Positions 24,701 to 31,112 of a DNA stretch of 34,055 nucleotides are shown here, one piece after another. Source of the stretch: DASXMX01 sp036794395. GTDB lineage: Bacteria > Planctomycetota > Phycisphaerae > Tepidisphaerales > Tepidisphaeraceae. Location of the stretch: the NCBI GenBank assembly GCA_036794395.1, contig DAIRGS010000041.1:1-34055 (forward strand), in the 5' to 3' direction. A program made the translations under genes and the position numbers. Below the pieces are notes generated by a model that saw nothing but the letters and a program-made list of their open reading frames with translations, made no database searches and had not been told where the DNA came from. Each line of letters starts with the position of its first letter. Position 1 is the first letter of the stretch.

Positions 24701-24915
24701 CCTCGGCTAAGGGCCGTAAGAAGAAGTCTCCGACCAAGTCGGCGCGGAAGTCCGCCGCGGAACCTGGCGGAGCAACAGCTGTCGCACCGGCGGTTGTACG
24801 CACCGGTTCAACCGATCGCCATCTCATCGAAGACGAACCTGTGCTTCCCCAGCCCGCGCGACGCCCACGCAGCGTCCGTGATCTGGACAGCATCCCGGAT
24901 GACTTTGACGAGTAG
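21703..24915 (+). CDS. Ribonuclease E/G family protein with a very long charged tail
   Basis: The N-terminal 520 residues form the RNase E/G catalytic module: an S1 domain (about 36-125), the DNase I-like domain with catalytic Asp314 (VAIDINSGKSR) and Asp357 (IICDFIDL), 43 residues apart as in E. coli RNase E, and the zinc-link CPHC at 415-418. Residues 520-1070 are low complexity: RG-rich (about 535-550), acidic/DQV repeats, an RDDR/RDNR repeat zone (about 647-720), Asn/Gly/Gln-rich, a second basic RRRRRGRRGRG patch, Glu/Arg-rich, and a Lys/Ala/Pro tail like histone H1. This would be a degradosome-scaffold and RNA-binding region. It follows ptsI by 114 bases with no SD at its ATG. Confidence 0.93.
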   Translation: MAKDLLINVSEGEECRIALLEDGRLQELYMERTSSTSHVGNVYKGRVTNVEASIQAAFVDFGLGRNGFLHISDLMPTYFGRQGEEIHETVGRKMARRDRPPIQRCLRRGDEIVVQIIKEGIGTKGPTLTTYLSVPGKILVMMPGVGKSGVSRKIEDEVERRRLRQILDELDPPEDAGFIIRTAGIGAAKAEIQRDLSYLTRLWTTFKKKRDSGPGPMELYTEGDLITRTVRDVFTSDVDRLVIDNKDVVSRVKDVIKLANPRTRNKVELYEDPIPMFDKFGVEREIELMYSRHVPLPSGGSLVIDSTEAIVAIDINSGKSRDFSDAETTAFKTDMEAADEICRQLKLRDLGGVIICDFIDLRYERHRRELWNRLDHNLRADRAKTKVLPMSQFGIVEMTRQRMRPSLKRSVYFDCPHCKGAGLVKTPESMSLDVMRRIRIAINDQRVARVELAVCNDVAFYLQNKKRQQLGELETHYEKRIIIRADASLGLDEMRISLFDNREGVVVVEGLGMLAQPPHTTQLGTRPYQSQPRGRGGRGGGGGRSDNDRKRNDQRPSSRHEPREDEAGDDRFDRVEAEVEDREDGEPISAPRAEREDDQVIEPVNEHEHDPEHEGAEADHVDADSAETDQVDADRAETDQVEVEASRDDRPRDDRSRADRPRDDRPRDDRSRDNRQRDDRPRDDRQRDNRPRDDRQRDNRPRGDRQSADRPRDDRGGPRPDQRGGGRPQGGYRDITYGRGNDNRQGNQGNQGNRGDIRQGGGNPPDNRQGANRPDNRQGGGKDLAPVNRNPVRDLPEGGPDQGFADQNGDNQQQEGGGGRRRRRRGRRGRGRNREVQEGQQNPQAQHSSDAGDRSGLPSDERGPNDEAVRRLEDTFSEEDAVEVAADRDRQPENLDSGRYEREDRSGESEFHDRDRESEFEREPDREEDRQEDRETEREPEPEPQREPEPIQEPVAEKPASEPAEKTRRRKAAPVAKHAPKAAKAKPKAVKVAKPAKPAASAKGRKKKSPTKSARKSAAEPGGATAVAPAVVRTGSTDRHLIEDEPVLPQPARRPRSVRDLDSIPDDFDE

Positions 24916-24942
24916 TTTAATACTGGAATTGGACCACGGAAA

Positions 24943-24968
24943 ACCGCGCCGCTGACTGGCGGCGCGGT
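24943..24968 (-). terminator. Intrinsic-type hairpin after argC, shared with the RNase E/G gene
   Basis: ACCGCGCCGC (24943-24952) pairs perfectly with GCGGCGCGGT (24959-24968) around a 6-base loop. On the minus strand it is followed by TTTTCC, as expected for a terminator of argC; the right arm touches the argC stop codon. It may also stop the convergent RNase gene. Confidence 0.7.
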
Positions 24969-25951
24969 CAGGGCCAGAGCGGCGTCCCCTCAAGCCCTTC
25001 AGTTTCCACGAGCCCCAGCATCAAATTCGCATTTTGCACAGCCTGCCCCGCGGCGCCTTTGCCGAGATTATCGATCGCCCCCAGCGCGATCACGATCCCG
25101 CCCTCCGGGTCGGCCGCGTAGCTGAGATAGAGCAGATTCGATCCCGTCGCCCATTTGCTATGCGGCGCTTTCTCCACCACGCGCACAAATGGCTTCCCCG
25201 CGTAAAACTTTCGCGCCGCCTCCATGCATTCCGCTGTCGTCGCCTTTCCCCGACCATAACACGTCGCCAAAATCCCGCGCGTCATCGGAATCAAGTGCGG
25301 CGTAAACGTCAGCGAAACCGTTGCCCCTCCCACCTTCGAAAGCGCGCTCACCATCTCCGGAGCGTGCGCATGCTTCAGCAACCCATACGCCGAAACATCC
25401 TCATTCACTTCCGCGTATCCAAGCGTATTGCCCCCTCCGCGCCCCGCTCCGCTTACTCCCGATTTCGCATCAATGATGATCCCCGTCGGCTCAATCAGCT
25501 TCCCCGCAAGCAGCGGCGCTAACGCCGGTATCGATGCCGATGGATAACACCCCGGATTAGCAACTCGCTTTGCCCCCCGAATCTGCTCCGGCCACACATC
25601 GGCCAGCCCATACGTCCACCCCTCCATAAACCGGTGGTCCCCGCCAATATCCACAACACGGGTCTTCTCCCCAACCCGCGCCAATGCCGCCTTCGATTCA
25701 CCCGACGGAAGCGACGCGAACAGGACATCCAGTTCTGGCAGCTTCTCTGTATCCCACTTCTCAATGACCAACTCACCGAGCCGCCCAACCCCCGGAAACC
25801 GCTCCACCAACTTCTGCCCCGCGCTTCCCTCACCGGCGACATACACCAGCTCCAGCGACGGATGCGTTGCGATCAGGCGCAGAAGCTCCCCTCCGCCGTA
25901 ACCACTCACGCCAACGATACCGACACGTGCTTTCTGCTGATTCTGTTTCAC
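24968..25951 (-). CDS. argC: N-acetyl-gamma-glutamyl-phosphate reductase
   Basis: This 327-residue enzyme reduces N-acetylglutamyl phosphate to its semialdehyde in arginine synthesis, using NADPH. Visible are the nucleotide-binding VGIVGVSGYGGGELLRLIATHP, the catalytic cysteine in VANPGCYPSA, DAKSGVSGAGRG, and TPHLIPMTRGILAT. Length fits the family. The start is GTG at 25951; no in-frame ATG lies near it. No other arg gene is adjacent. It is convergent with the RNase gene and shares the hairpin terminator. Confidence 0.96.
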   Translation of the reverse strand: MKQNQQKARVGIVGVSGYGGGELLRLIATHPSLELVYVAGEGSAGQKLVERFPGVGRLGELVIEKWDTEKLPELDVLFASLPSGESKAALARVGEKTRVVDIGGDHRFMEGWTYGLADVWPEQIRGAKRVANPGCYPSASIPALAPLLAGKLIEPTGIIIDAKSGVSGAGRGGGNTLGYAEVNEDVSAYGLLKHAHAPEMVSALSKVGGATVSLTFTPHLIPMTRGILATCYGRGKATTAECMEAARKFYAGKPFVRVVEKAPHSKWATGSNLLYLSYAADPEGGIVIALGAIDNLGKGAAGQAVQNANLMLGLVETEGLEGTPLWP

Positions 25952-25993
25952 GGCATGCTTTCGCGCGGGAGGATTATTTCAGCAATTGATAAA

Positions 25994-26674
25994 TCAGGCG
26001 TGAAAGCGTTCTTCAACCCACTTTCGGAACCCACGTATCCATGCGGTTTCGCCCGCCCCATGACGCAACTTCATAAATCGCTGCACCTCCAAGAGAGGAA
26101 GTTTGGGAAGATTCGGGCTTTCGTTCACCTCAATATACTGGCCGTCCGGTTGTAGGGTGCGCACAATCAAACGCTCATCTTCATAGCGCCAAAGTTCGCC
26201 AATTTTTAGCCCGGCATACACCCTCTCTTTGTCGATCGTGTTCCGCGTGAGGTCAACCTCGATCGCCAAATCAGGAGGAGGATCTTTCGGAAGTTCAATG
26301 TCCTCACGACCGCGAACTTGCAGTTCTGTACGAATGTAGAAGCATTCGTCCGCTTCGAGGCCTTTTTTGGATGCCTTGCTCCGCCAGGTCGTTCGACCGA
26401 ACCCCGCGATGGGAATGTCTAGAACTTCGGTAAATGCCTGGATAAGTCGACTCAACAAGTGGCCGTCGCGTTCGTGCTTTGGCAGCGGTGACATGAATTC
26501 AAGCGTCCCTTCGTCGTAGGTAAGGAACACGTGCTCTTCGGCCAAGTCGGCCAGGAGCGCTTCGTACGTCTCCCAACTGATGTTACGCAACACGAATCGT
26601 TGTAAAACATTTGCCGGCGCGCTAATTAGCGCTGCCGGCTCACAACCTAATGTTGGACGCAAAATCGCCGTCAT
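25994..26674 (-). CDS. Uma2/DUF820 family (PD-(D/E)XK nuclease fold) protein
   Basis: The 226-residue protein matches the Uma2/DUF820 family of PD-(D/E)XK-fold proteins. It has PKHERDGHLLSRLIQAF, GLEADECFYI, PPDLAIEVDLTRN (the acidic catalytic motif) and KIGELWRYE. These genes multiply in planctomycetes and cyanobacteria; their substrates are unknown. The frame opens inside ispG at 26749, but the ATG at 26674 is preferred: it starts the conserved region, has AGGGA upstream and a TAGAAT box 8 bases before it. It begins 23 bases after the ispG stop. Confidence 0.88.
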   Translation of the reverse strand: MTAILRPTLGCEPAALISAPANVLQRFVLRNISWETYEALLADLAEEHVFLTYDEGTLEFMSPLPKHERDGHLLSRLIQAFTEVLDIPIAGFGRTTWRSKASKKGLEADECFYIRTELQVRGREDIELPKDPPPDLAIEVDLTRNTIDKERVYAGLKIGELWRYEDERLIVRTLQPDGQYIEVNESPNLPKLPLLEVQRFMKLRHGAGETAWIRGFRKWVEERFHA

Positions 26675-26682
26675 ATTCCCTG

Positions 26683-26688
26683 ATTCTA
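26683..26688 (-). promoter_or_regulatory. Putative -10 box TAGAAT of the Uma2 gene
   Basis: TAGAAT on the minus strand lies 8 bases before the ATG at 26674, in the 23-base gap after ispG. It suggests Uma2 has its own promoter inside the ispG tail. Confidence 0.3.
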
Positions 26689-26697
26689 TTCCTATCA

Positions 26698-27957
26698 CTA
26701 CCGCAACACCGGCAACACCGTCCCCTTTTCCTGCCTGATCTTCTCCCACCCGCTCCCCAATTCCCCAATCGGATCCGGCGGTTTGATGTACACCTGCTGA
26801 TTCTTCAACTTCGCCTCACCACGCTGCACCCGCCCTGCGAACTTGCGCACTTCCTCGAACAATCGATCCAGAATCTGATCCTCAGGCACAGTCGCAACCT
26901 GCTCGGCGACGCCCTCATTGTTCGAAACGTAAATCACCCCGCGCTGCTTCCCCGCGAACACCGCGACGTCGCTCCCCTCCGCCTCGCCTGGCCCATTCAC
27001 CACGCAGCCCATCACCGCCACCTTCACCGGCACCGGTATCTCCGCCAGTCGCCGGCGAACCTCGGACATCATCGAAATCAGATCGATCTCGATGCGCCCG
27101 CAGGTCGGGCATGCAATCAGTTCCGGCTCCGTCCGCAGCCGCAGTCCCAGCACCTGAAGAAGTTCCTTGCCATCGATAATCTCGTGAACCGGATCAGCCG
27201 CGTAGCTGATGCGAATCGTGTCGCCAATCCCCTGGGCCAAAAGCGCTCCCAGCGCCACCACGGATCGAATCCGCCCCGTTTCCGGCGGCCCCGCGTGCGT
27301 CACGCCCAGATGCAGTGGGAAATCAAATATCCGGCTGATCTCCCCATACGCACCCAAAACGATCTGCGGATCCACGCTCTTGGCCGACAGCACCACGTCA
27401 TAAAAATCGTTGTCCGCGAAGATTCGGAGATACTCCTCCAGCTTCTCGACCATGATCGAGACCATCTCGCCCCGATAATCCTTCTCAAGCGCCGCTTTCT
27501 CTTCGGCGCGCTGTCCTTTGTCCTGCCGTTCGACAATCCCGCCTTCATTGGCCCCAATGCGAATCGGGATCTTCCGTTCCTTACAAGCGGCGATGACTTT
27601 TTCGACCTTCGGGCGGTCCTTAATGTTCCCCGGATTCAATCGAATCTTGTGAATCCCCGCCTCAATCGCCTCCAACGCCCGCTCAAAATGAAAATGCACA
27701 TCCGCAATCAGCGGAACCTTCACCTGGTTCAGAATCTCTTTCAGTGCGGCGGTATCGCGCTTATCGGGTACCGCCACCCGCACCATATCCGCACCGGCCT
27801 GGTGCAACTCATTGATCTGCTTGACTGTGGCATCAATGTCGTAAGTATATGTGCTGGTCATGGATTGCAGCGCAACCGGGGCGTCGCCCCCGATGCCCAC
27901 GAACCCATGTTGTCGATCGCCAACGATGACTTTTCGCGTCTTACGCCGCACGGGCAT
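26698..27957 (-). CDS. ispG: 4-hydroxy-3-methylbut-2-enyl diphosphate synthase (GcpE)
   Basis: This 419-residue iron-sulfur enzyme of the MEP isoprenoid pathway converts MEcPP to HMBPP. Signatures are VALQSMTSTYTYDIDATVKQI, GADMVRVAVPD, PLIADVHFH, HKIRLNPGN, and the [4Fe-4S] ligands in LIACPTCGR and VAVMGCVVNGPGEA, followed by a conserved GxxxxG tail. It is the normal bacterial size. GGAG lies 5 bases before the ATG. It is divergent from the secreted protein at 28262. Confidence 0.97.
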   Translation of the reverse strand: MPVRRKTRKVIVGDRQHGFVGIGGDAPVALQSMTSTYTYDIDATVKQINELHQAGADMVRVAVPDKRDTAALKEILNQVKVPLIADVHFHFERALEAIEAGIHKIRLNPGNIKDRPKVEKVIAACKERKIPIRIGANEGGIVERQDKGQRAEEKAALEKDYRGEMVSIMVEKLEEYLRIFADNDFYDVVLSAKSVDPQIVLGAYGEISRIFDFPLHLGVTHAGPPETGRIRSVVALGALLAQGIGDTIRISYAADPVHEIIDGKELLQVLGLRLRTEPELIACPTCGRIEIDLISMMSEVRRRLAEIPVPVKVAVMGCVVNGPGEAEGSDVAVFAGKQRGVIYVSNNEGVAEQVATVPEDQILDRLFEEVRKFAGRVQRGEAKLKNQQVYIKPPDPIGELGSGWEKIRQEKGTVLPVLR

Positions 27958-28261
27958 TCCATCTCCAGTGAATTACCCCCCAATCCCTGACAAAAAACAG
28001 CCTTTTGCCGCTTGCCAATCAACGATCCTAAGAATTCGCCACCCCGAAATCAATCGAGCCGGCCAACCATCAGGACCGATCATTTATCGACCGACTGGCC
28101 TCATCGACCCCTGAATTGGCATGAAATCACTGCCTACGCTTCCATGGCCGTCGACGCTTGCGTATCTTCAACGGCTTCAAACGCTAACGATTGCAGACTC
28201 CAATTGTCTACATAAAGATGCCCAGCGCCATCGGCTTGGGCCACCCAGCGGAGTGAGTGTA
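27958..28261. other. Divergent intergenic region, no recognised feature
   Basis: These 304 bases separate ispG from the secreted protein gene and should hold both promoters. The frame of the downstream gene is open from 28121, but that part has no signal peptide. I see no repeat, RNA gene or clear promoter here. Confidence 0.4.
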
Positions 28262-29470
28262 ATGCGATTGTTGTTGGCCATTCTGGCGATCCTTTCCCCG
28301 GCTTCGATCTTGCATGCGCAGGACGCGCCCCAAAGCCCGCAGACCGCCGCCGCCCTGACCGACGCCCGCGAATCTCTCCACCGCCAGATTCTCTCCTCCG
28401 TAATCGCCCCTGGCCTCACCGTTCACGACCTGATCGACCAGACCGGCGGCGATACCGAGCTCACCGTTCGCCTCCAGACCGCCCAGCAGATCGGCGGCAC
28501 CCGCTGGCTCGATGATCAAACCGCTCAAGTCCGCCTCGTGATCGAAGGCCAATCTGTCGCCCAATTCCTGATTCAGATCGTCGAAAAGAATCCCGGCAAA
28601 TCCTCTGTTCCACCTGAAGTCATCAAAGCCCATCTCGCCGACTGGCGAAACCGAACCTACGCCGCCACCGGCACCAGCACCGGCGCTGCTGACGTTACCC
28701 GGCTCCAGCCCCCTCCAGGCAATGCCGCGTGGTCCTCTGTGTCGGCTGAAAACCGCAACCGCGCTCTGGCCGCCGCGCGCGATAACGCGACCACCCGATT
28801 GACCGATTCCATTCGCCCCGTGGAGATCACGACCGGCCAAACAATCGACTCCGCTTTGGCCGTTCCCGACGTTAACAGCGCTTTATCCACCTGGCTTTCC
28901 AGGCGCCCCATTACATCCGTCGATTTTCGCGATGACCTGTCCATTCGCATCACGATGTCCATCCCTCCTGATGAGCTTTTCCAAACCCTCCGCGCCGCAC
29001 TCACTCAGCAAAAGCAAGTGCCGCTGCCAACCACTGAATCAGGATGGTCTCTCGTCCAAAAGCAAATCGAAGCCCGCCTCGCTCCGCCGGTGGGCGTTGG
29101 GCTCGTGCAGCCCGCGAACCCCGCCCGCCAACCTGAAATCCTCTTGCCTGACTTCGCCCCCACCTGGGCGAACCAACAGAGCCAGGCCGAAGCCACCTCC
29201 CCCTCCCGCGGCTCAAAGCTTCACACCGCCCGCGTCGCTGAAGATCTGGCGATCAAGAAACTCCGAACGCAAGTCGAAGCCCTCAAGCTCCGCGATAACC
29301 TTACCCTCGGCGAAGCCGCCCGCCGCGATCCGCGAATCGCTGCCGCTTTAACGAAAGCCCTCAATCGCGCCCACCCCTATCAGGTCGATTATGCCGCCGG
29401 CGGAGCAGTCACCGTCCGAGTGGCCTTTGACCTCTCCGATCTCTGGACCCTTCTCTCCGATCGCCGGTAG
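28262..29470 (+). CDS. Secreted hypothetical protein, possibly LPP20-like
   Basis: The 402-residue product has a clear signal peptide (MRLLLAILAILSPASILHA, cleaved before QDAP) and so is exported. The segment NRALAAARDNATTRLTDSIRPVEI recalls the helix of LPP20-like lipoproteins, and the C-terminal third is mixed helix and strand, but I cannot assign a family. The ATG at 28262 has GGAG 8 bases upstream and starts the signal peptide; the longer frame from 28121 is rejected on this basis. Codon use is that of the neighbours. Function is unknown. Confidence 0.75.
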   Translation: MRLLLAILAILSPASILHAQDAPQSPQTAAALTDARESLHRQILSSVIAPGLTVHDLIDQTGGDTELTVRLQTAQQIGGTRWLDDQTAQVRLVIEGQSVAQFLIQIVEKNPGKSSVPPEVIKAHLADWRNRTYAATGTSTGAADVTRLQPPPGNAAWSSVSAENRNRALAAARDNATTRLTDSIRPVEITTGQTIDSALAVPDVNSALSTWLSRRPITSVDFRDDLSIRITMSIPPDELFQTLRAALTQQKQVPLPTTESGWSLVQKQIEARLAPPVGVGLVQPANPARQPEILLPDFAPTWANQQSQAEATSPSRGSKLHTARVAEDLAIKKLRTQVEALKLRDNLTLGEAARRDPRIAAALTKALNRAHPYQVDYAAGGAVTVRVAFDLSDLWTLLSDRR

Positions 29471-29507
29471 GCCGATTCCACCCCGTCCCGCGCGCCTCCT
29501 CGGCCTC

Positions 29508-29614
29508 AATCCTAATCGTAATCTTACTCCTAATCTTAATCCCTCCCCCGTTTTCAAATTGAAAGCGAGATTGGCGTTTAGTTTCGGATTAAGATTGAAA
29601 TTAGAATTAAGATT
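29508..29614. repeat. GATTAR hexamer repeats in inverted orientation
   Basis: AATCYT-type hexamers run from 29508 to 29542 and their complements (GGATTAAGATTGAAATTAG and on) from 29586 to 29614. About 22 of 29 positions can pair, with an 11-base perfect core next to the loop. The element fills most of the 220-base gap between the genes at 29470 and 29691. The same hexamer recurs at 33645-33764. Confidence 0.7.
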
Positions 29615-29677
29615 CCCTACTCACTCCCGGTCCTCCCCCGTTTCTTGACTCACATATGCCTTCCCTCGTTCCCTCCG

Positions 29678-29683
29678 TATAAT
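29678..29683 (+). promoter_or_regulatory. Consensus -10 box TATAAT, leaderless start for the DUF4149 gene
   Basis: A perfect TATAAT is followed by 7 bases and the ATG at 29691. TTGACT at 29645-29650 is 27 bases upstream, too far for a standard -35. With the usual spacing transcription starts at the ATG itself. Confidence 0.45.
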
Positions 29684-29690
29684 CCGCCCG

Positions 29691-30254
29691 ATGTCCCTAG
29701 TCTTCGAACTCGTGCAGATCATCTATTGGCTGGCCCTGTCAACATGGTTCGGCGGCGTTCTCTTTATCGCGATCTCCTGGCCGATCATCTTTCGCACCGT
29801 CCGCGAAAGCGACCCCATTCTGCCCACTGTCCTTAGTGTCAATCTCGAAGGCCAGCATGGCTCCCTGCTGGCCGGCACCATCGTTGCCAATCTCATCGCT
29901 ATGCTGACGCGCGTCGAATTGATCTGTGCGGGCGCTGTGTTGATCACCATGGCCTTCCAACTCGGTTTCCACTTGCAGGAAGCCGCCGCTGCCATCCCAC
30001 GTGTGATCCTGTTCATCGCGGCGGTGGGGGTGCTGCTTTACGATTGGAGATTCATCGCTCCCCGAATTGAAGACCAGCGCCGCCAATACCTGGAACATGC
30101 CGACGAACCCGAGCTTGCCAACGCGGCCCGGCAGAAATTCGATCAATACCATCGCCAGGGTGTCCTGCTCCTCATGATCAGGCTCGCACTGCTGCTGGGC
30201 CTCATCGCCTTCAGCACCACCATTGCCCCCTCCATGCGTGCTTTCTTCACCTGA
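29691..30254 (+). CDS. DUF4149 family membrane protein
   Basis: The 187-residue protein has four hydrophobic segments, at about residues 5-30, 58-80, 84-115 and 155-180, with WFGGVLFIAISWPIIFRTV near the start. This layout fits the DUF4149/TMEM205-like family, whose members are small membrane proteins of unknown activity, some linked to copper. The basic loop between helices 3 and 4 (APRIEDQRRQYLEHADEPE) is cytoplasmic or periplasmic. There is no SD, but a TATAAT box is 7 bases from the ATG. It is 20 bases upstream of nth and likely co-transcribed. Confidence 0.82.
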   Translation: MSLVFELVQIIYWLALSTWFGGVLFIAISWPIIFRTVRESDPILPTVLSVNLEGQHGSLLAGTIVANLIAMLTRVELICAGAVLITMAFQLGFHLQEAAAAIPRVILFIAAVGVLLYDWRFIAPRIEDQRRQYLEHADEPELANAARQKFDQYHRQGVLLLMIRLALLLGLIAFSTTIAPSMRAFFT

Positions 30255-30274
30255 TACCCTAAACAATTCTCGCC

Positions 30275-31003
30275 ATGCCCAAACCCACATCAAAGACGCT
30301 GTTAATGCGCAAGGACCGCGTCACCGCGATTCTCCCCATCCTGAAGCGCACGTATCCCGACGCCAAATGCAGCCTCGATCATCGCAACGCTTTGGAGTTG
30401 CTGGTCGCCACGATCCTCTCGGCCCAAAGCACCGATCTTCGTGTCAATATCGTGACCAAAGATCTCTTCAAGAAGTATCGCACCGCCAAGGATTATGCCG
30501 CGGCCGATCCTGCCGAGCTGGAGCGCGATATCCACTCCACGGGCTTCTTTCGCAGCAAGGGCAAATCCATCCGCGCCATGGCCCAGGCCCTTCTCGATAA
30601 CCACGCCGGCCAAGTCCCAAAGACGATGGACGAGCTCACCGCCTTGGCCGGAGTCGGCCGCAAGACCGCCAACGTGGTCCTGGGCAACGCCTTCAACGTC
30701 AACGTCGGAATCGTCGTCGACACCCACGTGACCCGCCTGAGCCTGCGCCTTGGGCTCACCAAACAAAGCGATGCGGTCAAAATCGAGCAAGACTTGATCC
30801 CCCTGGTTCCCCAGGATCACTGGACCCTATTCTCGCACCTCCTCATCTACCACGGGCGAGTCATCTGCCAGGCTCGCAACCCACAATGCGAGCATTGCTC
30901 CATCCGACAGCATTGCCCATCGGCGGAGGTTTTCATCAAGGCGAAGCAAACTAAGCAGAAGGCGAAGGTGAATCCGAAGTCTTTCCCAAACAACGTCCGA
31001 TAA
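30275..31003 (+). CDS. nth: Endonuclease III (DNA glycosylase/AP lyase)
   Basis: This 242-residue base-excision repair enzyme removes oxidised pyrimidines. It has LLVATILSAQSTD, the helix-hairpin-helix LAGVGRKTANVVLGNAF with the catalytic lysine, VDTHVTRLSLRLGL with the catalytic aspartate, and the C-x6-C-x2-C-x5-C cluster in CQARNPQCEHCSIRQHC that binds [4Fe-4S]. A basic KAKQTKQKAKVNPK tail is added. No SD precedes the ATG; it probably depends on translation of the DUF4149 gene 20 bases upstream. Confidence 0.96.
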   Translation: MPKPTSKTLLMRKDRVTAILPILKRTYPDAKCSLDHRNALELLVATILSAQSTDLRVNIVTKDLFKKYRTAKDYAAADPAELERDIHSTGFFRSKGKSIRAMAQALLDNHAGQVPKTMDELTALAGVGRKTANVVLGNAFNVNVGIVVDTHVTRLSLRLGLTKQSDAVKIEQDLIPLVPQDHWTLFSHLLIYHGRVICQARNPQCEHCSIRQHCPSAEVFIKAKQTKQKAKVNPKSFPNNVR

Positions 31004-31112
31004 GCGGTAAAGTACGAAAGAATTGAAATTGGTGGCGCAAATCCCCATCATAGGCGTTGGTTCATTTCCGTTTTTGGCGAGAGGTTGATTCATTTTTGGC
31101 TGAGGAGCTTTT

